Notes: generated by a model from the letters alone, not told the origin. DNA of 64,000 nt from Dyella flagellata (GCF_030160275.1 NZ_BSOA01000015.1:209935-273934), one strand, 5' to 3'. Positions 44,209-53,785 are shown, numbered from the stretch's first letter. A program made the numbers and translations.

Positions 44209-45963
44209 ATGCAGCTTCAAGCACAGCTAAAAGTGGGAGCGGCGCTTTTGCTGGCGGTGGTTGCGGGTGTCTCGACCTGCGTGTTCGTAGGGTATGCCCA
44301 GGGCTACCGGCAAAGCACCCGCAACCTCAGCACGCTCACTTCCTACGACCAGGCGCTGAAAGCCGGCAATGCGGTCTCGGCCGAGCGGGCGCCGTCCAAT
44401 ATCCTGCTCAGCCTGGACCCGCACGCCACGACAGCCTATGCCTCGACCCGCTCGGCGGTGACCGACGCACGCCAGCGCACCGATGCCGCGCTCGCGCAAC
44501 TCGACCAACTGATAAGCGCGCGGCCGCAGGCGAGCGCAGACCAGACCCGGCTTGGGCGTGCGCGCGAGGCGCTTGCCCGGGCGCGTGTCGCCTACGACAC
44601 GCTGGCTCGCCACGCGCCGGCCGATCGATCGCCGCAGGATCTGCAAGCCGCCATCGACGAGCTGATCGCCGCGCGCGACCAGCTCGACGCGCTGATCAAC
44701 CATCGCTACGACGAAGCCGTGCGACTTGCCCCGGATCAGGCCGGCATCATGCAGATGGCGCGCATCCTCAGCGATCTGCGCGAATACGGCGGCCGTCTCA
44801 GTTCCACGCTGGTGGTGCCGTTGTCCACCCCGGAAGCCATCGGTCCGACGCGGCAGCTCGCCATTGCAAGCTTGCGCGGCCGCATCGATGAGCTGCATCG
44901 CCTGATGCCTGACCGCGTGGACGAAACGAAGTGGAGCAACCAAGACCTCGACGTGATGCGTACGCAAGTCGAGCGCGGCTTCTTCAGCCATACGCTTCCC
45001 CTGATCGACGCCATGGTGGCGCGCCCCGGAATGGACTATGGCCTGCGTGCGGCCGCCTTTACCAGCCAGGTGCTGCCGGACCTGCTGACGATGGAAAAGC
45101 TGGAAGACCTGTTCATGCAACGCGCAATCGCGCAGGTAGCCGATGCGCAGCAGGCCGCAAGCCGGCACATGCGCCTGATCGGCGGCTTTCTGGTGGCGTT
45201 CTTCGTGTTTCTGCTGGCCATGCTGCGAGCAGCGGAACGCCTGGTGATCCTTCCGCTGCTGCTGGCCAAGAATGAGGTCGTAGCGCTGGCCAATGGCGAC
45301 CTGCGGCGTGCACCGCGTGCCGGCAGCAGCATGGAAGCGCGCGCCCTGCATGAGGCCATCGACACATTGCGCCAGCAACACATGCGTAGCATGCGGCTGG
45401 CCATCGAACGTGATGAATTGAGCAAGGCATTGCGCCGGCAGGCGCATACCGACGCGCTGACCGGCCTGCTCAATCGCCATGCCCTGGAGGAAATCACCGG
45501 CGACCTCTCGGCCGAACCGGTGCGCCTCTCAAAGGGTCGCGGCCTGATCCTGATCGACGTCGACTACTTCAAGCCCATCAATGACGAGCATGGGCATGTC
45601 GTCGGCGACTGGGTGCTGCGCGAGGTCGCCGGGCGCATCCAGCGCCTGGTGAAGGAGCCGCATATGGCGTTCCGCTATGGCGGCGAGGAATTCGCGTTGC
45701 TCACCAATGGCTTGTCGATGAAGGAACTGTGCCGGCTGGCCGAAGATGTCCGCCACGCCATTTCGGACGATAGCTTCAGCGCACCCGGTGTCTCGACCTT
45801 GAGCGTGACGGCGAGCTTGGGCGTGGCCAAGGGGAGTACCACGGTGCTTACCTGGCTTGATCTGCTCAACACCGCCGATACGGCGCTGTACCAGGCCAAG
45901 GCGCAAGGCAGGAATCAACTCGTGGCGGCGCCTAGCTCGGCGGATGACGCGTTACGTGCGTAG
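44209..45963 (+). CDS. Diguanylate cyclase with periplasmic helical sensor
   Basis: 584 residues. TM1 at about 8-28, a ~290-residue helical periplasmic region, TM2 near 322-342, a linker that may be HAMP-like (VIPLLLAKNEVVALANGDLRR-type), then GGDEF (about 415-575): TDALTGLLNRHALEE, LIDVDYFKPINDEHGHVVGD and active GGEEF in FRYGGEEFALL. The I-site position has KEPH instead of RxxD, so product inhibition by that site is unlikely. The last codon is followed by TAG (45961-45963), which is part of a REP-like unit. Confidence 0.9.
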   Translation: MQLQAQLKVGAALLLAVVAGVSTCVFVGYAQGYRQSTRNLSTLTSYDQALKAGNAVSAERAPSNILLSLDPHATTAYASTRSAVTDARQRTDAALAQLDQLISARPQASADQTRLGRAREALARARVAYDTLARHAPADRSPQDLQAAIDELIAARDQLDALINHRYDEAVRLAPDQAGIMQMARILSDLREYGGRLSSTLVVPLSTPEAIGPTRQLAIASLRGRIDELHRLMPDRVDETKWSNQDLDVMRTQVERGFFSHTLPLIDAMVARPGMDYGLRAAAFTSQVLPDLLTMEKLEDLFMQRAIAQVADAQQAASRHMRLIGGFLVAFFVFLLAMLRAAERLVILPLLLAKNEVVALANGDLRRAPRAGSSMEARALHEAIDTLRQQHMRSMRLAIERDELSKALRRQAHTDALTGLLNRHALEEITGDLSAEPVRLSKGRGLILIDVDYFKPINDEHGHVVGDWVLREVAGRIQRLVKEPHMAFRYGGEEFALLTNGLSMKELCRLAEDVRHAISDDSFSAPGVSTLSVTASLGVAKGSTTVLTWLDLLNTADTALYQAKAQGRNQLVAAPSSADDALRA

Positions 45964-45983
45964 GCTGGGATGGCAATCCCAGC
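45960..45983. repeat. Single REP-like unit supplying the stop of a diguanylate cyclase gene
   Basis: GTAGGCTGGGATGGCAATCC and the end of the unit at 45983. The TAG at 45961-45963 is the stop codon of the upstream gene. Confidence 0.88.
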
Positions 45984-46080
45984 ATTGGGAGGCCATGCAA
46001 TAGATCGGCATATGACAATATCCGGATGTTTCGCCTTCCCACGAAACATCTACGCTGGCCATGCCATTAGGTTTACCCAC

Positions 46081-47460
46081 ATGGATCGGGAAAGCTACCA
46101 ACACAACATCGCGCGCGTGACCACGGCAGCCAGCTTCGGCTTTGCGCTGGTGCAGCTGGACGTCACCATCGTCAATGTCGCCCTGCCCCGCATCGCCAGT
46201 GAATTGCACGCCGGCGTGGCGGGGTTGCAATGGGTGGTAGATGCGTATGCGCTTGCCTTCGCGGTATTGCTGCTAAGCATGGGCTATCTCGGCGATCACC
46301 TGGGCGCACGCCGGGTGTATCTCGGCGGCATGCTGCTGTTCGCCCTGGCTTCGGTGTTTTGCGGCTGCTCGGGCAACTCGACGATGCTGATCGCAGGACG
46401 CACACTGCAGGGCGTGGGCGCGGCGGCGATGCTGCCCTGTTCACTGGCTTTGCTTAGCCACGCGACGGCGCATGAGCATGCATTGCGTGCGCGTGCGGTC
46501 GGCTGGTGGACGGCCTCGGGCGCGATCGCCATTGCGGCCGGCCCGATCATCGGCGGGCTGCTGATGAGCGTGACCAGCTGGCGCAGCATATTCTTCGTCA
46601 ATGTCCCGATCTGCGCGCTGGGGGCCTGGCTGACGTGGCGCGTGCCGGAAACCGAGCGCAAAGAGCACAACGGCCGCTTCGATCTGCGTGGGCAAGCGCT
46701 AGCCATTGCGGCGCTCACCGGCCTGACCATGGCCGTGATCGAAGCCAAGCCGCTGGGCTGGACGCACCCGCTGGTGCTCGCTTGTGTCGGCATGGCTTTG
46801 CTGGCTGCACCGTTGTTCGTGTACGTGGAATCGCGCTGCACGGTGCCGATGCTGCCGCTCAAATTTTTCAGGGCGCCGGGTTTCAGCGTGGCGGTGGCGT
46901 ATGGCGTGATCGTCAATCTCAGCTATTACGGCATCGTGTTCCTGCTCAGCCTGTATTTACAGCAGGTGCACGGCTACAGCGCCTTGCGCACGGGGCTGGC
47001 CTATCTGCCATTGACCGCCACCTTCTTCGGCGTGAACGTCTTCAGTGGCTGGCTGGTCGGACGCTCGGGCGCGCGGCTGCCGATGGTGCTTGGTGCCTTG
47101 ATCGATGGCGCCGGCTTCGCGTTGCTGCTGCTGCTCGACGCCGGCAGCCCCTACCTGCTGATGCTGCCGGCGTTCGCACTGCTGCCATGCGGCATGGGCC
47201 TCGGTGTGCCTGCAATGACGACGACCGTACTCGGCGCCGTCGACAAGCGGGTGTCAGGCACCGCATCCGGCGTGCTCAATGCAGCCCGGCAGGCCGCGGG
47301 CGCGATAGGCGTTGCGCTGTTCGGTTCGTTGGCCGGCAGCAGCAACGACATGATCGTGCGCGGCTTGCATCGCTCCGCGTGGATCGCGCTGGTCATGCTG
47401 CTGATGGCAGCCGCATTGGCCTTCCGTGGCATTGCGGTGCGCATCGGAACGCGGCAATAA
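46081..47460 (+). CDS. MFS drug:H+ antiporter, DHA2 family
   Basis: 459 residues with about 14 membrane segments. Family motifs: LVQLDVTIVNVALPRIASEL in TM1, GYLGDHLGARRVYL (motif A), GRTLQGVGAAAMLPCSLALL and GPIIGGLLMSVTSWRSIFFVNVPI (motif C). It resembles EmrB/QacA exporters; substrate unknown. ATG 46081 is the start of similarity and has no clear ribosome binding site; the open frame upstream runs into the REP unit. No EmrA-type adaptor is nearby. Confidence 0.9.
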   Translation: MDRESYQHNIARVTTAASFGFALVQLDVTIVNVALPRIASELHAGVAGLQWVVDAYALAFAVLLLSMGYLGDHLGARRVYLGGMLLFALASVFCGCSGNSTMLIAGRTLQGVGAAAMLPCSLALLSHATAHEHALRARAVGWWTASGAIAIAAGPIIGGLLMSVTSWRSIFFVNVPICALGAWLTWRVPETERKEHNGRFDLRGQALAIAALTGLTMAVIEAKPLGWTHPLVLACVGMALLAAPLFVYVESRCTVPMLPLKFFRAPGFSVAVAYGVIVNLSYYGIVFLLSLYLQQVHGYSALRTGLAYLPLTATFFGVNVFSGWLVGRSGARLPMVLGALIDGAGFALLLLLDAGSPYLLMLPAFALLPCGMGLGVPAMTTTVLGAVDKRVSGTASGVLNAARQAAGAIGVALFGSLAGSSNDMIVRGLHRSAWIALVMLLMAAALAFRGIAVRIGTRQ

Positions 47461-47467
47461 CCATGGA

Positions 47468-48178
47468 TTACGCCGGATAATCGAGTTTCGGATACCAGTC
47501 GGTGCCGCGTCCTTCGGGGGTCATGTCGAACACCGTCCAGATCGGCATGGGATCGGGCGCACCGCGCGGATCCTGACCGGGATCGGCCGTTTCAAAACCC
47601 ATTTCCCCGGCCCAGAACAGGCGGATCGCGCCGTCGCGCCGGGTAAAGACGTTGATCGCCGGTATGTCGCTGCCGTCTTCGGCGATGCCGTGGTAGTCGC
47701 GGGTGAAAGCGCCAGTGAGATCGGAATACAGCGGCAGGTCGCGCCAGCCGCGCTCGCGCTTGAAAGCCAGCAGGCGCTCGATCGGCGAACGCGCCACCAC
47801 CGCCAACGCAATACGTTGTTGCATGTCGCGCGCCTCGCCTTCCCATGCGCCCAGCATGGAGGTGCACATCGGGCAGGGTCGCTCACGTTGCGGGCCGAAC
47901 ATGTAGCTGTAGACGACCAGGGTCTGCTTGTCGCCGAACAGGCCGGCGAAGTCGCTGGCACCGTGTTCGCCCTGGAAGCGATAGTCGCCGATCACCTCAC
48001 CGCCTGGCGGCAATTGGCGCCGCAACTGGGCGACGCGCTCGATCTGGCGGCGCAATTCGATTTCCTCGCGCAGCAGTTCGTTGCGGGCGCGGCGGTACTC
48101 GGCGCTCTCGTTCGGCTGGGTGGCGGCGTTGCGCCTGACCAGGTCGGCGGCTGGGACGAGGGTGGGATTCTGGGTCAT
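47468..48178 (-). CDS. DUF899 thioredoxin-like protein
   Basis: 236 residues, typical DUF899: AADLVRRNAATQPNESAEYRRARNELLREEIELRR, GDKQTLVVYSYMFGP, then the CPMCTSMLGAWEG motif with two Cys in a thioredoxin-like position, and GMTPEGRG-type ending (FDMTPEGRGTDWYPKLDY). The biochemical role is not known. AGGAG lies eight bases before ATG 48178. It is divergent from the YqjI/PadR-like gene, whose twin palindromes sit in the shared region, so it is a plausible target. Confidence 0.88.
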   Translation of the reverse strand: MTQNPTLVPAADLVRRNAATQPNESAEYRRARNELLREEIELRRQIERVAQLRRQLPPGGEVIGDYRFQGEHGASDFAGLFGDKQTLVVYSYMFGPQRERPCPMCTSMLGAWEGEARDMQQRIALAVVARSPIERLLAFKRERGWRDLPLYSDLTGAFTRDYHGIAEDGSDIPAINVFTRRDGAIRLFWAGEMGFETADPGQDPRGAPDPMPIWTVFDMTPEGRGTDWYPKLDYPA

Positions 48179-48290
48179 GTTCGCTGCTCCTGACGGGTGC
48201 CTAAGTGAGTGACGAACGGGGGCCGGGGATTTCGACAGGCGTAAACAGGAACGGCCTTCGCTACCCGCAGGCTTGCATCCGATACAACTT

Positions 48291-48325
48291 CGATATATCG
48301 TTTTGCCCATCATTTCGATATATCG
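48291..48325. promoter_or_regulatory. Twin CGATATATCG palindromes upstream of PadR-like gene
   Basis: Two perfect 10-bp palindromes at 48291-48300 and 48316-48325, 25 bp centre to centre, each preceded by TT. The second touches the GGAG ribosome binding site of the regulator. This is what an autoregulating PadR dimer pair would use. Confidence 0.75.
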
Positions 48326-48335
48326 GAGTTATATC

Positions 48336-49004
48336 ATGCACAGGCATTTCCTGTTCCACCGCTTTATGCATCGTCATCATGACGGCGGCTGTGGGGGCTG
48401 GCGTGAAGGCGGCTGGTTTGGCGCGGAGGAGTACGAATTCCACGGCCGGCGCAGCCGGCATGGCGGGTTCGGGCATCCCGGGGAGGCGTTTGGCGAGTGG
48501 GGTGACCTCCATGGCGGCGGTCGTCGCGGCGGCGGTCGCATGTTGGGCCACGGCGATCTGAAGCTGTTGCTGCTGGCGCTGATCGAACAACAACCGCGGC
48601 ATGGCTATGAACTGATCCGCACCATCGAGGAAATGTTCCTCGGCCAGTACTCGCCCAGCCCCGGCGCCATCTACCCTACCCTGACCATGCTGGAAGAACT
48701 GGGCTACGCCTCGGTGGAGAACGAGCAGGGCGGACGCAAGCTATACGCCATCACCGACGAAGGCCGTGCCTATCTGGAAACCCAGCGCGCGACGGTAGAG
48801 GCGATCATCGAACGCACGCGTGAAAGCGCGCGCCTGTTCGCCAAGCTTTCGGTACCGATGTCGGTGCGCAAGGCGATGCACGCGCTCAAGCATGCGGTGC
48901 TGATGCGCGGCGCTGATTGGAAGCTGGAAGCGCAGCGCGTGGCGGAAATCCTCGAACGCGCCGCGGCCGAAATCGCCGCGGGCCGCAAGAACCAGGACAA
49001 GTAA
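48336..49004 (+). CDS. PadR-family regulator with His/Gly-rich N-terminus (YqjI-like)
   Basis: 222 residues. The first ~65 are unusual: a His/Arg-rich start (HRHFLFHRFMHRHH) and a Gly/His-rich stretch. The PadR winged helix follows at about 68-145 (GHGDLKLLLLALIEQQPRHGYELIRTIEEM, SPSPGAIYPTLTMLEELGY, YAITDEGRAYL), then a helical dimer domain. The architecture matches E. coli YqjI, a nickel-responsive PadR repressor with a metal-binding N-terminal extension. Metal sensing here is inferred; there is one Cys (GGCGG) beside the His residues. It is divergent from the DUF899 gene with twin operators between them. Confidence 0.88.
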   Translation: MHRHFLFHRFMHRHHDGGCGGWREGGWFGAEEYEFHGRRSRHGGFGHPGEAFGEWGDLHGGGRRGGGRMLGHGDLKLLLLALIEQQPRHGYELIRTIEEMFLGQYSPSPGAIYPTLTMLEELGYASVENEQGGRKLYAITDEGRAYLETQRATVEAIIERTRESARLFAKLSVPMSVRKAMHALKHAVLMRGADWKLEAQRVAEILERAAAEIAAGRKNQDK

Positions 49005-49011
49005 TCTGCGG

Positions 49012-49044
49012 GCGTAGGCTGGGATTGTCATCCCAGCCTACGCG
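49012..49044. repeat. Single REP-like palindrome between convergent genes
   Basis: A fully symmetrical unit with arms GCGTAGGCTGGGAT and ATCCCAGCCTACGC, between the PadR-like gene and the S9 peptidase gene. Confidence 0.88.
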
Positions 49045-49052
49045 GTTTTGCG

Positions 49053-51473
49053 TTACGGCTTCACCCAGGTCTCGAACAGCTCGTTGATACGCCGATACTC
49101 GTCATACCACGCGTCCGCGTGCTCGAATTCATGTCGCTCCAGCGGATACAGCGAGATCCAGAAGTTTTTCTTGTGCAGTTCGACGAAGCGCTGGTACAGG
49201 CGGATCGAATCGCTGGCCAGCACGTTGTCGTCGATCAGGCCATGGTTGATCAGTAGCGGATCGCGCAGGTTCTTGGCATAGGTGATCGGCGAGCTGATCC
49301 GGTAGGCCTCCGGATCAACCTCAGGATGATTGAGGATGCCGGCGGTGTACGAATCGTTGTAGGTCTCCCAATCGGCCGGAGGGCGCTGCGCCGCACCGGC
49401 CGCGAATTCGCCGGGCGCGCGCAACAACGCCATTTCGGTCATGAAGCCGCCATAGCTGCCGCCGTAAATGCCGACACGCTTCGGATCGACGCCGTGGTGC
49501 TTGACCAGCCAGGCCTTGCCGTCGAGCAGGTCTTCCAGTTCGGGATGACCCATCTGGCGGTAGATCGCCGTGCGCCAGGCGCTGCCGTAGCCTTGCGAGG
49601 CGCGGTAGTCCATGTCCAGCACCACGTAGCCCTCCTGCACCAGGAGGTTGTTGAACAATTGCTCATGCTCGTAATACGTGGCGGCGAGTTTTACGTCCTG
49701 CAGATAACCGGCGCCATGCACGAACAGCACCGCGGGACGCGAAGTCGGCGCGTCGCTTTCATCCGCCGGGCCGTAGTACTTCGCGTAAATCACGCCCGCG
49801 CCGTGGGTAGAAGGTACTTCCACGATCTTCGTTTCAATCCACTTGTGCGCGGTGAAAGCGGGCTTCATGGTGTTGGTGAGTTCGCGTGGCGCACTACCCT
49901 GCGCGCTTTGCACGGCAAGCTGCGGCAATACGTAAGCGGATGAATGCAGCACCGCAAGCCGCTGATCGTCGGGCGACAGCACGAACTGATCCATGCCGCC
50001 ATATTGCGTGACGCGGCTCAGTTCGCCGCCATTCGACGGTACGCGGTAAACATCGTAGCTGTACGGCGCCAGCTTGTTGGTACATACGTAGAACCAGCGG
50101 CCGTCGCTGGACAGTTGCGGTTGGCTTACCTCGAACTTGCCGGAAGTCAGCGCTTTCGCCGTGCCGTCCACCGGCTTCACATATAGCTGCGAATAGCCGC
50201 TCTCTTCGCTGAGATACCACAGCGTGCGGTTGTCCTTGAGCCAGCCAACGTCGTTGTAGGTCCAGTTGACCCATGCATCGTTGTGCAGGCGGTGTTGCAA
50301 CACCAACTCGTGATGCGCGAAGTCGATGCTGGCGATCCAGCGATCCTTGTTGTCGATGGCCAGGAATTCCAGCGCAGCGTTGCTTCCGTCGTCGCTCCAC
50401 GCGATGGCGGCGCTGCCGCTGTCCACGCTGTACAGCGTGACTGGCCGCACGTCCGGCGCCTTCAGCGCCTTGGCTTCATCCTCCTTGCCGGCTTTTTGCA
50501 ATTCGGCCACGGTCTTGGCGCGAATGGCTTTGAGCGGATCGTCCTTGATGCCGGGCAGCTTGTCGGTGGCCAGCGGGTAGCTTTTGTGTGCGCGCAGATC
50601 GAGCAGCAGCACCGACTGGGGCGCGGGTTCGTTGCGTCCTACGTAGGGGCGCGAAGGTTCGTTTTCGGTGTAGCCCGAATCCGTAACATAGTGGATCACG
50701 TCCGGCGCTTTGCCGTCGTCGTGATGGGCCGGCTGCGTCACCACCAGCATCCAGCGCCCATCGGGCGACAGCTCGGTATCCACCAGTTGCGGCTTGTCGC
50801 CCAGATAGAACGGCTGCGGCGCGCGCGTGGGATCGGCGGCGGCCAGCGCTTGCTCATTGTCGTGCACGGCATCCTTGTCCGCCTTGTCTTCGCGCAGGTC
50901 CTTGAACAGGTCCAGTTGCTGCTGGCCGAGCGCATCGGGTTTTTTGTCGTGCGGATCGTCGGTCAGCTTCAGCACCGCGGCCGGCGCGGTCACGCCGCTG
51001 GCGAGGTCGTAGACGTACCAGTTGTTGCTCTCACGGAACTGCAACGAGCGGCCGTCGGCGGAAAAGCGCGGCGACGATTCCGGCAGCGGGCTGCGCGTGA
51101 CTTGCGTGCGGCGGCCGCTGCTCAAATCCACCAGGAACACATCGCCATGAAAGAGGTATGCCGCATGGCGATGCGCGCGGTCGTAGACGGCGGGACCTTC
51201 CGCCTGGGCGGTCGCGGTGGCATCGAGCTTGCTGCTTTGGCCGCTGGCCGGGTCGACGCGATACAGGTCGCGCACCGGGCTGCCATCGCGCTTCAAGCGG
51301 TAATACAAGCTGCGGCCGTCCACGCTCCAATAGGGGTTTTCCACCGCCTGCCCCATCCAGTCCGGGTTGGCCATGATGGTTTCCAAGTCCAGCTTGGGGC
51401 CGGCTATGGGGGTTTGCGCCGCCACGGGCAGGACGGTGAGGGCGACTAGGCCCGCGAGCAGCAGTCGGCGCAT
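49053..51473 (-). CDS. S9-family prolyl oligopeptidase/DPP-like peptidase, secreted
   Basis: 806 residues with a signal peptide (RRLLLAGLVALTVLPVAAQ). The N-terminal ~530 residues form a beta-propeller with WD/TolB-like repeats (YWSVDGRSLYYRLKRDG, SPDGRWMLVVT, SSDGRWFYV). The C-terminal alpha/beta hydrolase has the catalytic Ser in GIYGGSYGGFMTEM, Asp in NHGLIDDNV and His near ERHEFEHADAW. Enzymes of this group cut after Pro or Ala from peptide N-termini in the periplasm. Divergent from another S9 peptidase, with 143 bp between them. Confidence 0.92.
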   Translation of the reverse strand: MRRLLLAGLVALTVLPVAAQTPIAGPKLDLETIMANPDWMGQAVENPYWSVDGRSLYYRLKRDGSPVRDLYRVDPASGQSSKLDATATAQAEGPAVYDRAHRHAAYLFHGDVFLVDLSSGRRTQVTRSPLPESSPRFSADGRSLQFRESNNWYVYDLASGVTAPAAVLKLTDDPHDKKPDALGQQQLDLFKDLREDKADKDAVHDNEQALAAADPTRAPQPFYLGDKPQLVDTELSPDGRWMLVVTQPAHHDDGKAPDVIHYVTDSGYTENEPSRPYVGRNEPAPQSVLLLDLRAHKSYPLATDKLPGIKDDPLKAIRAKTVAELQKAGKEDEAKALKAPDVRPVTLYSVDSGSAAIAWSDDGSNAALEFLAIDNKDRWIASIDFAHHELVLQHRLHNDAWVNWTYNDVGWLKDNRTLWYLSEESGYSQLYVKPVDGTAKALTSGKFEVSQPQLSSDGRWFYVCTNKLAPYSYDVYRVPSNGGELSRVTQYGGMDQFVLSPDDQRLAVLHSSAYVLPQLAVQSAQGSAPRELTNTMKPAFTAHKWIETKIVEVPSTHGAGVIYAKYYGPADESDAPTSRPAVLFVHGAGYLQDVKLAATYYEHEQLFNNLLVQEGYVVLDMDYRASQGYGSAWRTAIYRQMGHPELEDLLDGKAWLVKHHGVDPKRVGIYGGSYGGFMTEMALLRAPGEFAAGAAQRPPADWETYNDSYTAGILNHPEVDPEAYRISSPITYAKNLRDPLLINHGLIDDNVLASDSIRLYQRFVELHKKNFWISLYPLERHEFEHADAWYDEYRRINELFETWVKP

Positions 51474-51616
51474 GCGAGGAACTCCAAAGTGCGAAAACCG
51501 GCCAGCATAGCCAAGCGCGCAGGCATGACAAGCGCCAAGCGTCCCCTTTCATAGGGGCTCGGGCCCGATATAGGCTGGCTGGCCAGTCCCATCTCTTAGC
51601 TACAGGAGCTTGAGGC

Positions 51617-53722
51617 ATGTCTGTTTTGCTGCGCTGCTTGCCTGCCCTCACCTTGCTCGCCAGCCTGGCGGCCTACGCCGGAGAGTCGGTCAAGCCCCCT
51701 GCTTCGCCTACACGACCCGACGCCAGCAGCTTGCATGGCATCACGGTAAACGATCCCTATCGTTGGTTGGAAAATTCTCAAGATCCTGCCGTGCAGGCCT
51801 GGATCAAGGCGCAGAACGATCACACCGAAGCAGTGCTGGCCGCGATGCCCGACGGCAAGGCCATGACCGAACGCGTGCGGCAACTGGCCATCACCTCGAC
51901 CACGCGTTCGTCGCCGCTGCTTGCCGGCGGCACGCTGTTCTACATGCAGGAGACTCCGCCACAGCCACAGCCGCAACTGATGGCGCAAGCCTGGCCCGAC
52001 GGCAAGGCGCGCGTGCTGGTGGATCTGAATGCCAGTGGCGGCAACACCGCGATCACCGGTTACTGGCCGTCGCCCAGCGGGCGTTATCTCGCGTACGGCA
52101 CGGCGGAAGGTGGCAGTGAATTGACCACTTTGCATGTGCTGGATGTCAGCAGCGGCAAGAGCTTGGATGATGCATTGCCCTACGCGGGTGGCGGCACCAC
52201 CCCGCAGGATGTTGCGTGGGATGCCGACGAACGCGGCTTCGTCTATGTGCGCTTTCCACCGCCCGCAGCGGGTGCGGAGGTCAAGCAGTTCGATGCGGCC
52301 CTGGTGCATCACGCGTTGGGCAAAGCCGCCGCTGGCGATGAAGTCGTGTTCGGGCATGATTATTCGAAAGTGGCCGAATACCGTTTGCGGACTTCGCCGG
52401 GCGCCAAACAGCTGGCGGTACTGGCCAATATCGGCGATGGTGGTCCGGCCGAGGTGTATCTGCGCGCGGGCAGCCAATGGAAGAAAGTGCTGGGTTACGA
52501 GGCCAACGTGCGCAACGCGGCATGGGTGGGTCAGCGCTTGCTGGTGACGAGCTTTGCCGATGCGCCGCGCGGCAAGCTGCTTGCGATTGACGCGCAGGGC
52601 AAAGTCTCCACGTTGCTGCCGCAACGCGAGGGCGCTTTGCAGGACGTCGCGCCGATCGCAAACGGCTTTCTGGTTACGCGCAGCTGGGGCCCGGATTGGT
52701 GGGCGGAGCAATACGACTGGCAGGGCAACTTCGTGCGTCGCTTGCCGCTTCCGCAACACGACATCACCGTCGCAGGCATCGCCGCGGAACAAGGGCGAAA
52801 TCATGCGCTGGTGACTTACGGCGGCTGGACGCTGCCTGCGCGCTGGGCCGATTACGACGCGAACAGCGGCAACCTGCATACGGTCTTCGAGGTGAAGCCC
52901 GCCGCCGATTACGGCAAGGTGGAAGTGCGCCGGATCGACGGCGTCTCCAAGGATGGCACCAAGATACCGGTCACTCTGCTGGCGATGCGTGGCGTGGTTC
53001 CGAATGGACAACGCCCTACCATTCTCTATAGCTACGGCGGTTATGACATTCCGATCACACCGCATTTCATCGGACCTGAATTGGCTTGGCTGGAACGTGG
53101 CGGCGTGCTGGCCTTTGCCAATATCCGCGGCGGCAACGAATATGGACAAGACTGGCATGCGCAGGGACAGATGCTGCACAAGCAGAACGTATTCGATGAC
53201 TTCCATGCCGCCGCCCTGGCCTTGTTCAAGGCGCACTGGTCCGATCGCGCGCATCTGGGCATTCTGGGTGCAAGCAATGGGGGCCTGCTGATGGGCGCCT
53301 CGCTGGTGCAGCATCCGCAGGACTATCGTGCGGTGGTGGCGATGGTCGGCATCTACGACGTGATCCGCCATGAAACCAACTTCACCAACGGCGCATATAA
53401 CGTGAGCGAATTCGGCACGGTGAGCGATCCGGCGCAGTTCAAGGCTACGCTGGCGTATTCGCCGCTGCAGAACGTGCAGCCGCATACCGCCTATCCGGCA
53501 GTGCTGATGACCACCGGCGCCAACGATCCGCGCGTAGCTCCATGGCAGTCGCGCAAGTTCACGGCGGCGCTACAGGACGCCACCGCGTCGGATCAGCCGA
53601 TCCTGTTGCTGACGCGCATGAATGCGGGCCACGGAATTGGCGCGCCTTTTAGCCAACGCGTGGGCGATACGGCGATCATGCTGACGTTCTTTGCGCAGGA
53701 ACTGGGTTTGCCCGCGCGGTAG
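51617..53722 (+). CDS. Prolyl oligopeptidase (S9A), secreted
   Basis: 701 residues. Signal peptide (SVLLRCLPALTLLASLAAYAGE), then the N-terminal family block VNDPYRWLENSQDPAVQAWIKAQN, a seven-bladed propeller and a hydrolase domain with GILGASNGGLLMGA (catalytic Ser), GANDPRVAPWQSRKF (Asp) and NAGHG (His). It cleaves short peptides after proline. AGGAG (51605-51609) lies about seven bases before ATG 51617. Its TAG stop (53720-53722) belongs to a REP-like palindrome shared with the convergent gene. Confidence 0.94.
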   Translation: MSVLLRCLPALTLLASLAAYAGESVKPPASPTRPDASSLHGITVNDPYRWLENSQDPAVQAWIKAQNDHTEAVLAAMPDGKAMTERVRQLAITSTTRSSPLLAGGTLFYMQETPPQPQPQLMAQAWPDGKARVLVDLNASGGNTAITGYWPSPSGRYLAYGTAEGGSELTTLHVLDVSSGKSLDDALPYAGGGTTPQDVAWDADERGFVYVRFPPPAAGAEVKQFDAALVHHALGKAAAGDEVVFGHDYSKVAEYRLRTSPGAKQLAVLANIGDGGPAEVYLRAGSQWKKVLGYEANVRNAAWVGQRLLVTSFADAPRGKLLAIDAQGKVSTLLPQREGALQDVAPIANGFLVTRSWGPDWWAEQYDWQGNFVRRLPLPQHDITVAGIAAEQGRNHALVTYGGWTLPARWADYDANSGNLHTVFEVKPAADYGKVEVRRIDGVSKDGTKIPVTLLAMRGVVPNGQRPTILYSYGGYDIPITPHFIGPELAWLERGGVLAFANIRGGNEYGQDWHAQGQMLHKQNVFDDFHAAALALFKAHWSDRAHLGILGASNGGLLMGASLVQHPQDYRAVVAMVGIYDVIRHETNFTNGAYNVSEFGTVSDPAQFKATLAYSPLQNVQPHTAYPAVLMTTGANDPRVAPWQSRKFTAALQDATASDQPILLLTRMNAGHGIGAPFSQRVGDTAIMLTFFAQELGLPAR

Positions 53723-53785
53723 GCTGGGATGGCAATCCCAGCTTCCACACGATATCGCCATGCTGGGATTGTCATCCCAACCTAC
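53719..53785. repeat. REP-like double palindrome giving stop codons to both convergent genes
   Basis: Unit 53719-53742 provides TAG (53720-53722) for the prolyl oligopeptidase gene. The facing unit 53762-53785 provides TAG on the minus strand (53784-53782) for the GlxA-type gene. Confidence 0.92.
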
